Assembly (NCBI RefSeq): GCF_036898465.1
Contig: NZ_JARUMJ010000001.1
Span: 4,712,001 to 4,776,000 of the forward strand
Origin: Streptomyces sp. B21-105
GTDB taxonomy: Bacteria; Actinomycetota; Actinomycetes; Streptomycetales; Streptomycetaceae
DNA length: 64,000 nt
Reading direction: 5' to 3'
The notes under the pieces are model-generated. The model worked only from the letters and a program-made list of their open reading frames with translations, searched no databases and was not told the DNA's origin. Shown piece after piece: positions 1-11,751 of this stretch. The position numbers and the translations under genes were made by a program. Numbering within the stretch: position 1 is the stretch's first letter; every line of letters begins with the position of its first letter.

Positions 1-888
1 CACGATGGCCTTAACGATGGCCTTCTCACCGCGGCTGCGGGTCTTGCCGTGGTGCGTGACGTGCTTGTACAGGCGCTCCAGGTACGCGGCCTGAGCCTTG
101 GAACCCGGCGTCGGGTTGTTGCGGATCACGTACATCTGCTGGCCCATGGTCCACACGTTGGTGGTCAGCCAGTAGACGAGGACACCCACGGGGAAGTTGA
201 TGCCGAATACGGCGAACATGACCGGGAAGACGTACATCAGCATCTTCTGCTGCTGCATGAACGGCGTCTTCACCGAGGTGTCGACGTTCTTCGTCATCAG
301 CTGGCGCTGCGTGAAGAACTGCGAGGCCGACATCAGGACGATCATGATCGCGGTGACCACGCGGACGTCGGTCAGCGACGCGCCCAGCGACTCCACCTTC
401 GCCGCGCCGTCGGTGAACTTCGCCGCCAGCGGAGCGCCGACGATGTGCGCCTTGCGCGCGCTCGCCAGCAGCTGCTCGTTGATGACGCCGATCTGGTCGC
501 CCGTCGCGATGCCGTTGAGCACGTGGTACAGGGCGAAGAAGAATGGGGACTGCGCCAGGATGGGAAGGCACGAGGAGAGCGGGTTGGTGCCCGTCTCCTT
601 GTACAGCTTCATCATCTCTTCGGACTGACGCTGTTTGTCGTTCTTGTAGCGCTCCTGGATCTTCTTCATCTCGGGCTGGAGCGTCTGCATGGCCCGCGTC
701 GACTTGATCTGCTTCACGAAGAGCGGGATCAGGCAGATACGGATCAGGATCACCAGAGACACGATCGACAGGCCCCAGGCCCACCCGGTGTCGGGGCCGA
801 AAATGGCGCCGTACACCGTGTGGAACTGGACGATGACCCAGGAGACAGGTGTCGTGATGAAGCTGAAGAGGCTGGCAATCGTGTCCAC
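1..888 (-). CDS. yidC: YidC/Oxa1/Alb3 membrane protein insertase, C-terminus beyond the window
   Basis: YidC inserts and folds inner-membrane proteins, alone or with SecYEG. The leftward frame is open from a GTG at 886-888 to the window edge (296 residues seen, so the C-terminal part is missing). The start was chosen because it lies 3 nt after the yidD stop and gives the typical actinobacterial N-terminus [11 protein letters not shown]. Visible features are a first membrane segment, the conserved arginine in a hydrophobic helix (IRICLIPLF), a charged cytosolic loop ([22 protein letters not shown]) and later helices ([40 protein letters not shown]). It is the last visible gene of the rpmH-rnpA-yidD-yidC operon. 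Identity is clear; only the length is unknown. Confidence 0.95.
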   Translation of the reverse strand, partial: MDTIASLFSFITTPVSWVIVQFHTVYGAIFGPDTGWAWGLSIVSLVILIRICLIPLFVKQIKSTRAMQTLQPEMKKIQERYKNDKQRQSEEMMKLYKETGTNPLSSCLPILAQSPFFFALYHVLNGIATGDQIGVINEQLLASARKAHIVGAPLAAKFTDGAAKVESLGASLTDVRVVTAIMIVLMSASQFFTQRQLMTKNVDTSVKTPFMQQQKMLMYVFPVMFAVFGINFPVGVLVYWLTTNVWTMGQQMYVIRNNPTPGSKAQAAYLERLYKHVTHHGKTRSRGEKAIVKAIV

Positions 889-891
889 TAA

Positions 892-1245
892 TCATGCTCC
901 TTGGGCATGGGACGGTGTCTCTGCGGCCGGGCTCGAAGCAGTCGGGCCTTCGGTGGCCGTTTCGGCGGCGGAGGTCCCGCCCCTGCGTGCACGCCAGGCG
1001 TCACGCAACATTTCGTGCCACCGCGGGCGCTTGCGCGGCGGAACATGGTCCACGCCGCCGAGCGACCACGGGTTGCACCGCAGGATCCGCCAGGCGGTGA
1101 GTGCCGTTCCCTTGATCGCGCCGTGTCGGTCGATGGCCGTGTAGCCGTAGTGGGAGCACGACGGGTAGTACTTGCACACCGGCCCGAGCAGCGGACTGAT
1201 CGTCCACTGGTAGAGCTTGATCAGAGCCAGCAGCGGGTACTTCAT
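892..1245 (-). CDS. yidD: Membrane protein insertion efficiency factor YidD
   Basis: A 117-residue YidD-family protein, a small membrane-associated accessory to YidC-dependent insertion. The N-terminal amphipathic part ([21 protein letters not shown]) leads into the family cysteine motif [17 protein letters not shown], then the conserved WRILRCNPW segment. The C-terminal 35 or so residues are Ala/Thr/Pro-rich and look disordered. The start overlaps the rnpA stop by 4 nt and the stop lies 3 nt before yidC, so the three genes are translationally coupled. Confidence 0.95.
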   Translation of the reverse strand: MKYPLLALIKLYQWTISPLLGPVCKYYPSCSHYGYTAIDRHGAIKGTALTAWRILRCNPWSLGGVDHVPPRKRPRWHEMLRDAWRARRGGTSAAETATEGPTASSPAAETPSHAQGA

Positions 1246-1613
1246 CGCGCGCCCCCTCCCAGTAGCCGTACGAGGGCGGCATCCAGGTCTTGGGCCAGCT
1301 GTGCGTGGTCGGCGTCGCCCGCCCCGGGCAACGCCCGTACGACTACCAGGCTACCGGGGGGGAACCGGGTGACTCGCTCGCGCATCAGGTGACGCAGTCT
1401 GCGCTTGACCTCGTTGCGCACGACCGCGCCGCCCACAGCCTTGCTCACGACGAAACCCGCACGCGTCGGGGGAGCGCTCTCCCCAGGCGCGTGCGGGTCC
1501 GTGGAACCGCTTCGAAAATGGACCACGAGGGTCGGGCGGCCGGCCCGACGACCTCGTCGTACCGCGGTCGCGAAGTCCTCGCGCCGCCTCAGCCGATGCT
1601 CGGTAGGCAGCAC
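1242..1613 (-). CDS. rnpA: Ribonuclease P protein component
   Basis: The 123-residue protein subunit of RNase P, which with the rnpB RNA matures the 5' ends of tRNAs. It starts [14 protein letters not shown] as in the family and contains the RNase P signature arginine/lysine helix ([17 protein letters not shown]) at about residues 65-80. The pI is very basic, as expected for an RNA-binding protein. It lies 21 bp downstream of rpmH and overlaps yidD by 4 nt; this order is conserved in most bacteria. The RNA subunit is not in this window. Confidence 0.96.
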   Translation of the reverse strand: MLPTEHRLRRREDFATAVRRGRRAGRPTLVVHFRSGSTDPHAPGESAPPTRAGFVVSKAVGGAVVRNEVKRRLRHLMRERVTRFPPGSLVVVRALPGAGDADHAQLAQDLDAALVRLLGGGAR

Positions 1614-1634
1614 GACGTCATGACCTGATCAGGC

Positions 1635-1772
1635 TCAGGCGGACAGGTTCGAGCGACCCTTGCTGCGGCGGTTCGCGAGGATCGCGCGACCGGCACGGGT
1701 GCGCATCCGCAGGCGGAAGCCGTGGGTCTTGGCACGACGGCGGTTGTTCGGCTGGAAGGTGCGCTTGCTCAC
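1635..1772 (-). CDS. rpmH: 50S ribosomal protein L34
   Basis: A 45-codon gene for ribosomal protein L34. The product begins [19 protein letters not shown], continues with the invariant [17 protein letters not shown] segment and ends SNLSA, which matches L34 over its full length. The start is GTG at 1770-1772. It is the first gene of the leftward operon rpmH-rnpA-yidD-yidC and is divergent from dnaA, with 376 bp of shared upstream region. The length (45 aa) is normal for actinobacteria. Confidence 0.97.
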   Translation of the reverse strand: MSKRTFQPNNRRRAKTHGFRLRMRTRAGRAILANRRSKGRSNLSA

Positions 1773-2148
1773 TCGGGGGCTCCAGAAATCAATCGGTGGT
1801 GGCGGGGTGCCGTCCTGGCTGTCACCGTGCGCCCACGAGGTAGCTCGCGGTCAACGCCCGAGTGCACCGCTTCCCGATCACCTGACGCGATCTGTGCCCA
1901 TCGGAGGCAGGCGGCAGCAGCCATCGACAACTCGACCTGGTTACGGTACGCGCGGCTACGCCATCCGGTCAAACCGGCGGTCACAGGGAGACACTGTCCA
2001 CAGCCTGGGGACAACAACTTGAACCGTACCCGTCGCCCTGACTACCGTGGCTGAACTCCGATTCGTTCCTTTGCCCTGCCCCCGCCCGAAATGAATCCCG
2101 ACCGTCCCACACTCACACGTTCGTGGGACCCACGAGAGAGCGTGCCCT
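1773..2148. promoter_or_regulatory. Divergent rpmH/dnaA promoter region
   Basis: This 376-bp gene-free region separates the leftward rpmH operon from dnaA. A DnaA-box-like 9-mer CTGTCCACA (one mismatch to TTGTCCACA) lies at 1994-2002, followed by GGGGACAAC, which fits known autoregulation of dnaA by DnaA. I could not assign -10/-35 hexamers with confidence. No additional gene is visible. Confidence 0.6.
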
Positions 2149-4158
2149 GTGGCTGACGTGCCTGCCGATCTTGCCGCAGTGTGGCCACGAGTACTGGAGC
2201 AGCTCCTCGGGGAGGGACGCGCCCAGGGCGTCGAGGTGAAGGACGAACGCTGGATCCGCCGCTGCCAGCCGCTCGCGCTGGTCGCCGACACCGCCCTGCT
2301 GGCCGTGCCGAACGAGTTCGCCAAGACCGTCCTGGAGGGCCGCCTCGCGCCGATCGTCAGTGAGACGCTGAGCCGCGAGTGCGGCCGCCCGATCCGCATC
2401 GCGATCACCGTCGACGACTCGGTCGGCGAGCTCCCGGCCCCGTCGCCGTCGGCGCCGCCCGCACCGCAGCACGCCCGCTACGACGAGCCGGAGCTTCCCG
2501 CCGCGCCCTACGACGGACCGGACGGCCGCTACGAGTCCCAGAACCAGTCCGCGTACGAGGGCCGTTACGAGGGCTACGGCCGGCACCGCGGCGACCAGCT
2601 GCCCCCCGGGGCCGGCGACCAGTCGCCCGGCACGCGCCCGGACCAGCCGCCCGGCTCCCGCGCGGACCAGCTCCCCACCGCGCGCCCCGCGTACCCGTCG
2701 GAGTACCAGCGCCCCGAGCCGGGCGCCTGGCCGCGGCCGCAGCAGGACGAGTACGGCTGGCAGCAGCAGCGGCTCGGCTTCCCGGAGCGCGACCCCTACG
2801 CGTCGCCCTCGTCCCACGACTCCTACGGCGGGCACCCGGCCCAGGACCCGTACGGCTCGCCCGCGCAGGATTCCTACGGGCCGCCGTCCCAGGACTACCG
2901 TCCCCAGCCTGTGGACCGTCCGCCGTACGACCGCAAGCGCGCGGAGTACGAGCCGCCGCGCTCCGACTACGACCAGCGCGACCCCGGCCGGCGTGAGCTG
3001 TCCGAGCCGCCGGCCGGTCCCGGGCACCCGCACCGCGGCGGCCCGGCCGGCCCCGGCCAGAGCGGCGCGGGCGGGTCCGTCGGCTCCCCCTCGGCGTCAC
3101 CGGCGACGGCGGGTCCCGGTGAGCCGACCGCGCGACTGAACCCGAAGTACCTCTTCGACACGTTCGTCATCGGCGCCTCCAACCGGTTCGCTCACGCGGC
3201 CGCCGTCGCCGTCGCCGAGGCGCCCGCGAAGGCCTACAACCCCCTGTTCATCTACGGGGAGTCGGGCCTCGGCAAGACGCACCTGCTGCATGCCATCGGG
3301 CACTACGCGCGGAGCCTCTACCCGGGCACCCGCGTGCGGTACGTGAGCTCGGAGGAGTTCACCAACGAGTTCATCAACTCCATCCGGGACGGCAAGGGCG
3401 ACAGCTTCCGCAAGCGGTACCGCGAGATGGACATCCTGCTCGTCGACGACATCCAGTTCCTCGCGGACAAGGAGTCGACGCAGGAGGAGTTCTTCCACAC
3501 CTTCAACACGCTCCACAACGCCAACAAGCAGATCGTGCTCTCCAGCGACCGGCCCCCCCGGCAGCTGGTGACCCTGGAGGACCGGCTGCGCAACCGCTTC
3601 GAGTGGGGCCTGACCACCGACGTCCAGCCGCCGGAGCTGGAGACGCGCATCGCGATCCTGCGCAAGAAGGCGGTGCAGGAGCAGCTGAACGCCCCGCCGG
3701 AGGTGCTGGAGTTCATCGCCTCGCGGATCTCCCGCAACATCCGCGAACTGGAGGGCGCGCTGATCCGGGTGACGGCGTTCGCGTCGCTCAACCGGCAACC
3801 GGTGGACCTGGGGCTGACCGAGATCGTCCTCAAGGACCTGATCCCCGGCGGTGAGGACTCCGCCCCCGAGATCACCTCGACGGCCATCATGGGCGCGACC
3901 GCCGACTACTTCGGCCTCACCATCGAGGACCTCTGCGGCACCTCGCGCGGGCGCGCACTGGTCACGGCACGGCAGATCGCCATGTACCTGTGCCGCGAGC
4001 TGACGGACCTGTCGCTGCCGAAGATCGGCGCGCTGTTCGGCGGCCGCGACCACACGACCGTCATGCACGCGGACCGCAAGATCCGCAATCTGATGGCCGA
4101 GCGGCGCTCCATCTACAACCAGGTCACCGAGCTGACGAACCGCATCAAGAACGGCTGA
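2149..4158 (+). CDS. dnaA: Chromosomal replication initiator protein DnaA
   Basis: DnaA binds DnaA boxes in oriC as an ATP-bound oligomer and opens the duplex. The 669-residue product starts at a GTG. Domain I (about 1-90) is the helicase/partner-interaction domain. Domain II (about 90-330) is a very long Pro/Gln/Tyr/Gly-rich linker with repeated DPYG/DSYG-like units, characteristic of Streptomyces DnaA and far longer than in E. coli. Domain III is AAA+, with Walker A GESGLGKT at 370-377 and Walker B LLVDD at 430-434. Domain IV carries the DNA-binding signature [10 protein letters not shown] at 631-640. A strong hairpin follows the gene, then oriC. Confidence 0.98.
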   Translation: MADVPADLAAVWPRVLEQLLGEGRAQGVEVKDERWIRRCQPLALVADTALLAVPNEFAKTVLEGRLAPIVSETLSRECGRPIRIAITVDDSVGELPAPSPSAPPAPQHARYDEPELPAAPYDGPDGRYESQNQSAYEGRYEGYGRHRGDQLPPGAGDQSPGTRPDQPPGSRADQLPTARPAYPSEYQRPEPGAWPRPQQDEYGWQQQRLGFPERDPYASPSSHDSYGGHPAQDPYGSPAQDSYGPPSQDYRPQPVDRPPYDRKRAEYEPPRSDYDQRDPGRRELSEPPAGPGHPHRGGPAGPGQSGAGGSVGSPSASPATAGPGEPTARLNPKYLFDTFVIGASNRFAHAAAVAVAEAPAKAYNPLFIYGESGLGKTHLLHAIGHYARSLYPGTRVRYVSSEEFTNEFINSIRDGKGDSFRKRYREMDILLVDDIQFLADKESTQEEFFHTFNTLHNANKQIVLSSDRPPRQLVTLEDRLRNRFEWGLTTDVQPPELETRIAILRKKAVQEQLNAPPEVLEFIASRISRNIRELEGALIRVTAFASLNRQPVDLGLTEIVLKDLIPGGEDSAPEITSTAIMGATADYFGLTIEDLCGTSRGRALVTARQIAMYLCRELTDLSLPKIGALFGGRDHTTVMHADRKIRNLMAERRSIYNQVTELTNRIKNG

Positions 4159-4215
4159 CGCCCCCGGAGAGCACCGTCGCGTGCTCGCCCCGCGGGAGAG
4201 CAGCGTCGCCTGCGC

Positions 4216-4263
4216 ACGACGAGAAGCGTCCCTGGAGAAGCCTCCGGGGGCGCTTCTCGTCGT
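4216..4263 (+). terminator. dnaA transcription terminator
   Basis: A 13-bp perfect inverted repeat (ACGACGAGAAGCG at 4216-4228, CGCTTCTCGTCGT at 4251-4263) with a 22-nt loop lies 57 bp after the dnaA stop. There is no long T-run, as is common for Streptomyces terminators. It would insulate oriC from dnaA transcription. Confidence 0.75.
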
Positions 4264-4499
4264 TCCACGGGTCGCGCGGACGGTCGCCGCCCGGCCCTCC
4301 ACCGCCCTGCCCGCCCTCCACCGCTGTCCGGCGACCGTCCGCGGCCCTCTCCAGGGCCGGTAGGACAACTCCAGAACCCGCTGCAGAACCCGCATGACGA
4401 CCGTCCGCGACCCCTTCGCGGGGTGCCCGCGGTCCCGCACGGCACATCCGGCCGGCGTACGACGGCCGCCCGCCCGTCGTACGCCGCTCGTACAGCGCT

Positions 4500-5050
4500 C
4501 ACCCGTTGTTCGAATACGGGCCCGGGTTACGGCCTCTCTCCACAGATTCGGTGACTTTCTTCCGTCCACACCCTGGGGACCGCGAAGTTGTCCAGACTGT
4601 GTCCACAGGCGGACGAGGTGCGGGAGGATCTCTCCAGGTCACTTGGCTGTGGATTCGTGGACGAAGAATGTCCACAGGCTGTGGACAAAGAAATGATCCA
4701 CAGCCTGTGCACGGAGTTGTCCACCGACTACCCACAGGCTGCGGCCAGTTGTCCCCAGCGATCTTCGACTTCTCCACACCTCTGTCCACTGTTCGGCAAC
4801 TCGCCGCGCCTCCTCACCGGGTCGAGTGAAAGGCGTCACACGAAGGTGCCGGAGCGCCCTGTGGGAAACGAGGCCAAACCTGGGGACGCAGCTGGGGAGA
4901 ACTCGCCCCACCCTGTGGACGGTGTGTGCAGAACTTTCCGTTCTCCACAGAAGACCCGAGTTGTCCACCGGCTCCACCCACAGGGTCGGTGGACAAAATA
5001 TCGCCCCTGAGCTGCGAAAACGCAGTTATCCACTGTATCCACAGCCCCTA
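4500..5050. other. oriC: Chromosomal replication origin oriC (DnaA-box array)
   Basis: The dnaA-dnaN intergenic region holds a dense array of DnaA boxes in both orientations. Clear 9-mers (consensus TTGTCCACA or TTATCCACA, up to two mismatches) are at 4536-4544, 4588-4596, 4599-4607, 4668-4676, 4680-4688 (perfect, reverse), 4694-4702, 4717-4725, 4749-4757, 4770-4778, 4782-4790, 4915-4923 (reverse), 4941-4949, 4961-4969, 4988-4996 (reverse), 5026-5034 and 5035-5043. The boxes form two groups separated by a box-poor spacer at about 4791-4914, as in characterised Streptomyces origins. No strongly AT-rich 13-mer array is obvious. Confidence 0.93.
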
Positions 5051-5288
5051 CTACTACTCCCGACTAGAGAGAGCGAGGAATCCGTTTAGAAGGGGGTCCT
5101 GTGCACAACTCGCTCTCCGGTGCCCGGCTACCCCTCGTCACGACTTGACCCCGAGGGGCACCTACTGTCAGTGCGGTGCGTCAGACTGGTCCCCGGTGGT
5201 CCTGCCCCGCACCGGGGCCGACCACACCGAGACAGCGACGGAAGCCAGGCAGGGCGAGAAGCGCCGGCAACAGCAGGAGGCGGCAAGA
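5051..5288 (+). promoter_or_regulatory. dnaN: dnaN upstream region
   Basis: Gene-free leader between the last DnaA box of oriC and dnaN. A GGAGG ribosome-binding site at about 5276-5280 precedes the GTG start. A TTGACC hexamer occurs at 5146-5151, but no convincing -10 at normal spacing was found, so a promoter here is inferred only from gene order. Confidence 0.45.
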
Positions 5289-6419
5289 GTGAAGATCCGG
5301 GTGGAACGCGACGTACTCGCGGAGGCCGTGGCCTGGGCGGCGCGCAGCCTCCCGGCCCGCCCGCCGGCGCCGGTCCTCGCCGGCCTGCTGCTGAAGGCGG
5401 AGGACGGGCAGCTGAGCCTGTCCAGCTTCGACTACGAGGTCTCCGCCCGGGTCTCGGTGGACGCCGAGACCGAGGAGGAGGGCACGGTCCTCGTCTCAGG
5501 CCGGCTCCTCGCCGACATCTGCCGCGCCCTGCCCAACCGCCCGGTGGAGATCTCCACAGACGGTGTACGGGCGACGGTGGTCTGCGGTTCCTCGCGGTTC
5601 ACCCTGCACACGCTGCCGGTGGAGGAGTACCCCTCCCTGCCGCAGATGCCGAACGCGACGGGCACGGTGCCCGGCGAGGTCTTCGCCTCCGCGGCCGCCC
5701 AGGTCGCCATCGCCGCCGGGCGCGACGACACGCTGCCGGTGCTGACCGGCGTGCGCATCGAGATCGAGGGCGACACCGTCACGCTGGCCTCCACCGACCG
5801 CTACCGCTTCGCCGTCCGTGAGTTCCTGTGGAAGCCGGAGAACCCCGAGGCCTCCGCGGTCGCCCTGGTGCCCGCCAAGACGCTCCTGGACACCGCCAAG
5901 GCCCTCACGAGCGGCGACAGCGTCACCCTGGCGCTGTCGGGCGGCGGCTCCGGCGAGGGCCTGATCGGCTTCGAGGGCGCGGGCCGACGCACCACGACCC
6001 GCCTGCTGGAGGGCGACCTCCCGAAGTACCGCACGCTGTTCCCGACCGAGTTCAACTCCGTCGCCGTGATCGAGACCGCCCCCTTCGTGGAGGCCGTCAA
6101 GCGCGTGGCGCTGGTCGCGGAGCGCAACACCCCGGTGCGGCTCAGCTTCGAGCAGGGCGTGCTCATCCTGGAGGCCGGTTCCAGCGACGACGCACAGGCT
6201 GTGGAGCGGGTCGACGCCCAGCTCGAGGGCGACGACATCTCGATCGCCTTCAACCCGACCTTCCTGCTGGACGGCCTCAGCGCCATCGACTCCCCGGTCG
6301 CCCAGCTGTCCTTCACGACGTCCACCAAGCCCGCGCTGCTCAGCGGCAAGCCCGCGCTGGACGCGGAGGCGGACGACGCCTACAAGTACCTGATCATGCC
6401 CGTGCGGCTGAGCGGCTGA
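5289..6419 (+). CDS. dnaN: DNA polymerase III subunit beta (sliding clamp)
   Basis: The 376-residue beta clamp, a ring-shaped homodimer that tethers DNA polymerase III to DNA. The GTG at 5289 was chosen because it follows a GGAGG site and gives the standard N-terminus MKIRVERDVLAEAVAWAARSLP; the frame is open far upstream into oriC but that part has no homology. Three clamp folds are recognisable in order, with typical segments LLKAEDGQLSLSSFDYE (domain 1), RDDTLPVLTGVRIE (domain 2) and the C-terminal YLIMPVRLSG. Length is normal for the family. Confidence 0.97.
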   Translation: MKIRVERDVLAEAVAWAARSLPARPPAPVLAGLLLKAEDGQLSLSSFDYEVSARVSVDAETEEEGTVLVSGRLLADICRALPNRPVEISTDGVRATVVCGSSRFTLHTLPVEEYPSLPQMPNATGTVPGEVFASAAAQVAIAAGRDDTLPVLTGVRIEIEGDTVTLASTDRYRFAVREFLWKPENPEASAVALVPAKTLLDTAKALTSGDSVTLALSGGGSGEGLIGFEGAGRRTTTRLLEGDLPKYRTLFPTEFNSVAVIETAPFVEAVKRVALVAERNTPVRLSFEQGVLILEAGSSDDAQAVERVDAQLEGDDISIAFNPTFLLDGLSAIDSPVAQLSFTTSTKPALLSGKPALDAEADDAYKYLIMPVRLSG

Positions 6420-6629
6420 GCGGCCGTCCGGTCGGCGGCGCGGTCGCCCGAGGTCGTCCACAGGCTGTGGCCGAACGGTCTCCGGACTGTGGACGAAGCC
6501 GCAGGTGAGCGGCGAGATGGGTGGTACGTCTGAGCGCGTATGCCCACAGGTGTGCGTGAGGGTCCGGGTTTAGGCTCGGACTGGGCACGAGGTGCCTCAC
6601 ACGCCACACAGCGACCTAAGGAACAACTG
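6420..6629 (+). promoter_or_regulatory. dnaN-gnd intergenic region with two DnaA-box-like sites
   Basis: A 210-bp gap contains TCGTCCACA at 6454-6462 and TGTGGACGA at 6488-6496, each one mismatch from the DnaA box consensus and facing each other. They could bind DnaA and tie gnd/recF expression to the initiator. A ribosome-binding AAGGA sits at 6618-6622 before gnd. Confidence 0.45.
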
Positions 6630-7505
6630 ATGGAGCTCGGTCTCGTCGGCCTCGGCAAGATGGGCGGCAACATGCGCGAGCGGATCCGCCGCGCCGGCCA
6701 CACCGTCGTCGGATTCGACCGCAACCCGGACCTTGCCGACGTCCACAGCCTCGAAGAGCTGGTGGGCAGGCTCACGGGCCCGCGCGTGGTCTGGGTGATG
6801 GTTCCGGCCGGCGCCGCCACCCAGTCGACCGTCGACACGCTCGCCGAGCTGCTGGAGCCCGGCGACGTCGTCGTGGACGGCGGCAACTCCCGCTGGACGG
6901 ACGACGAGAAGCACGCCGAGGAGCTCGCCGCCAAGGGCATCGGGTTCGTCGACTGCGGTGTCTCCGGCGGCGTCTGGGGCCTGGAGAACGGCTACGCGCT
7001 CATGTACGGCGGCGACGCGGAGAACGTCGCCAAGGTGCAGCCGGTCTTCGACGCGCTCAAGCCCGAGGGCGACTTCGGCGCGGTGCACGCCGGCAAGGTC
7101 GGCGCCGGGCACTTCGCCAAGATGGTCCACAACGGCATCGAGTACGCCATGATGCAGGCCTACGCCGAGGGCTGGGAGCTGCTCGAGAAGGTCGACTCGG
7201 TCACGGACGTGCGCGAGGTCTTCCGGTCCTGGCAGGAGGGCACCGTCATCCGCTCCTGGCTGCTCGACCTGGCCGTCAACGCCCTCGACGAGGACGAGCA
7301 CCTCGACAAGCTGCGCGGCTTCGCCCAGGACTCCGGCGAGGGCCGGTGGACGGTCGAGGCGGCCATCGACAACGCCGTGCCGCTGCCCGCGATCACGGCC
7401 TCGCTGTTCGCGCGGTTCGCCTCCCGGCAGGACGACTCGCCGCAGATGAAGATGATCGCCGCGCTGCGCAACCAGTTCGGCGGCCACGCCGTCGAGAAGA
7501 AGTAA
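6630..7505 (+). CDS. gnd: 6-phosphogluconate dehydrogenase, short decarboxylating form
   Basis: This enzyme oxidatively decarboxylates 6-phosphogluconate to ribulose 5-phosphate in the pentose phosphate pathway. The 291-residue protein belongs to the short (YqeC/GntZ-like) class rather than the 470-residue class. The Rossmann dinucleotide motif GLVGLGKMGGNM is at the N-terminus (about 4-15), the substrate-binding signature DCGVSGGVWGLENGYALMYGG follows at about 110-130, and the catalytic lysine motif GAGHFAKMVHNG is at about 160-171. ATG 6630 has an AAGGA site 7 nt upstream. Its place between dnaN and recF is conserved in Streptomyces and is not obviously functional. Confidence 0.95.
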   Translation: MELGLVGLGKMGGNMRERIRRAGHTVVGFDRNPDLADVHSLEELVGRLTGPRVVWVMVPAGAATQSTVDTLAELLEPGDVVVDGGNSRWTDDEKHAEELAAKGIGFVDCGVSGGVWGLENGYALMYGGDAENVAKVQPVFDALKPEGDFGAVHAGKVGAGHFAKMVHNGIEYAMMQAYAEGWELLEKVDSVTDVREVFRSWQEGTVIRSWLLDLAVNALDEDEHLDKLRGFAQDSGEGRWTVEAAIDNAVPLPAITASLFARFASRQDDSPQMKMIAALRNQFGGHAVEKK

Positions 7506-7580
7506 TCCACAGGGTCGCTCCGCGATCCACAACCGCTCCACAACCGCGATCTACAGCCCTGGGGAGGTCGGCGAACGACC

Positions 7581-8702
7581 ATGCACGTCACGCATCTGTC
7601 GCTGGCCGACTTCCGCTCGTACGCCCGGGTCGAAGTTCCGTTCGACCCGGGCGTCACCGCTTTCGTGGGCCCCAACGGGCAGGGCAAGACGAACCTCGTC
7701 GAGGCCGTCGGCTACCTCGCCACCCTCGGCAGCCACCGGGTTTCCTCCGACGCGCCCCTGGTCCGCATGGGTGCCGACCGCGCGATCGTCCGGGCGCAGG
7801 TCAAGCAGGGTGAGCGGCAGCAGCTGATCGAGCTGGAGCTGAACCCGGGCAAGGCCAACCGGGCCCGCATCAACAGGTCGTCGCAGGTCAGACCTCGTGA
7901 CGTGCTGGGCATCGTGCGGACCGTGCTGTTCGCGCCGGAGGATCTCGCGCTGGTGAAGGGCGACCCCGGCGAGCGGCGCCGCTTCCTCGACGAGCTGATC
8001 ACCGCGCGCTCCCCGCGGATGGCGGGGGTGCGCTCGGACTACGAGCGGGTGCTCAAGCAGCGCAACACGCTGTTGAAGTCCGCGGCGCTCGCGCGCCGGC
8101 ACGGCGGACGGTCCATGGACCTGTCGACGCTCGACGTGTGGGACCAGCATCTCGCGCGCGTGGGCGCCGAACTGCTCGCCCGGCGCCTCGACCTGGTCGC
8201 CGCCCTGCAGCCGCTGGCCGACAAGGCGTACGAGCAACTGGCGCCCGGCGGTGGACCCGTGGCCCTGGAGTACAAGCCGTCGGCGCCGGGTGAGGCGCAC
8301 ACGCGTGACGGTCTCTACGAGCAGTTGACGGCCGCCCTCGCGCAGGCCCGTAAGCAGGAGATCGAGCGGGGCGTCACCCTTGTCGGGCCGCATCGGGACG
8401 ATCTCTTGCTGAAGCTCGGGCAGTTGCCCGCGAAGGGGTACGCGTCGCACGGCGAGTCCTGGTCGTACGCGCTGGCGCTGCGGCTGGCCTCCTACGACCT
8501 CCTGCGGGCGGAGGGCAATGAGCCGGTCCTGGTCCTGGACGACGTCTTCGCCGAGCTGGACGCCCGTCGGCGGGAGCGGCTGGCGGAGCTGGTCGCTCCC
8601 GGCGAGCAGGTGCTGGTGACGGCGGCGGTCGACGACGATGTGCCCGAGGTGCTCGCCGGGGCGCGGTACACGGTGTCCGAGGGGTCGGTGGAGCGCGTAT
8701 GA
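7581..8702 (+). CDS. recF: DNA replication/repair protein RecF
   Basis: RecF is an SMC-like ATPase that helps load RecA at gapped DNA through the RecFOR pathway. The 373-residue product has Walker A GPNGQGKT at residues 30-37, a coiled middle region, a signature-like segment ([22 protein letters not shown]) and Walker [13 protein letters not shown] near residue 320. The start ATG follows a short leader holding three CCACA motifs that resemble degenerate DnaA boxes. It overlaps the next gene by 4 nt (ATGA), indicating translational coupling. Confidence 0.96.
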   Translation: MHVTHLSLADFRSYARVEVPFDPGVTAFVGPNGQGKTNLVEAVGYLATLGSHRVSSDAPLVRMGADRAIVRAQVKQGERQQLIELELNPGKANRARINRSSQVRPRDVLGIVRTVLFAPEDLALVKGDPGERRRFLDELITARSPRMAGVRSDYERVLKQRNTLLKSAALARRHGGRSMDLSTLDVWDQHLARVGAELLARRLDLVAALQPLADKAYEQLAPGGGPVALEYKPSAPGEAHTRDGLYEQLTAALAQARKQEIERGVTLVGPHRDDLLLKLGQLPAKGYASHGESWSYALALRLASYDLLRAEGNEPVLVLDDVFAELDARRRERLAELVAPGEQVLVTAAVDDDVPEVLAGARYTVSEGSVERV

Positions 8703-9238
8703 GCGCCGCCGACGAGCCCGCTCCGAAGCGGGTGCCCGAGCCGTCCGGCGTCGACCTCGCGCGCGTGGCGCTGAGGGCGGCGCGGGAGCAGGCACGCGCG
8801 CGTGGGGACGCGGCGCAACAGAAGAAGCAGGTCCGGCGCGGGGCGGGGTTGCGTTCCGGGGCGCGCGCGGACGGGCGTGACCCGATGGCGTTGGGCGCGG
8901 CGATCAACCGGCTGCTCAACGAGCGTGGCTGGGAGGCGCCGGCCGCGGTGGGCGGCGTGATGGGCCGGTGGCCGCAGATCGTCGGCGAGGACGTGGCGAA
9001 GCACTGTGTGCCCGAGCGGTACGACGAGGAGGAGCGGACGCTCGTCGTGCGCTGTGACTCGACGGCCTGGGCGACGAACCTGCGGCTGCTCGCGCCGACG
9101 CTGGTCGCGCGTCTCAACGAGGATCTGGGGCACGGTGCGGTGCGGTTGATCAAGGTGCTGGGTCCGGGCGGTCCCGTGCGCCGCTACGGCCCTCTGAGGG
9201 CCCCGGGAAGCACCGGTCCGGGCGACACCTACGGGTGA
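8699..9238 (+). CDS. DciA-family (DUF721) protein, likely replicative helicase loader or operator
   Basis: A 179-residue DUF721/DciA protein. DciA is the ancestral factor that supports DnaB helicase loading in bacteria lacking DnaC/DnaI, which includes actinobacteria. The N-terminal 75 residues are charged and low-complexity ([22 protein letters not shown]). The conserved domain spans about 75-165, with the family segments [32 protein letters not shown] and [25 protein letters not shown]. Its position between recF and gyrB, with a 4-nt overlap with recF, is characteristic. The role as helicase loader is inferred from the family. Confidence 0.88.
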   Translation: MSAADEPAPKRVPEPSGVDLARVALRAAREQARARGDAAQQKKQVRRGAGLRSGARADGRDPMALGAAINRLLNERGWEAPAAVGGVMGRWPQIVGEDVAKHCVPERYDEEERTLVVRCDSTAWATNLRLLAPTLVARLNEDLGHGAVRLIKVLGPGGPVRRYGPLRAPGSTGPGDTYG

Positions 9239-11709
<2,471 letters not shown>

Positions 11710-11751
11710 GTCGGTCTCAGCTGACCGCGTCAGAAAGGATTCCCCCCAGCA

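Noticed and set aside
4926..5288. Upstream extension of dnaN to 4926
   Set aside because: The extra residues overlap oriC DnaA boxes and do not resemble the beta clamp; GTG 5289 with GGAGG fits the known N-terminus.
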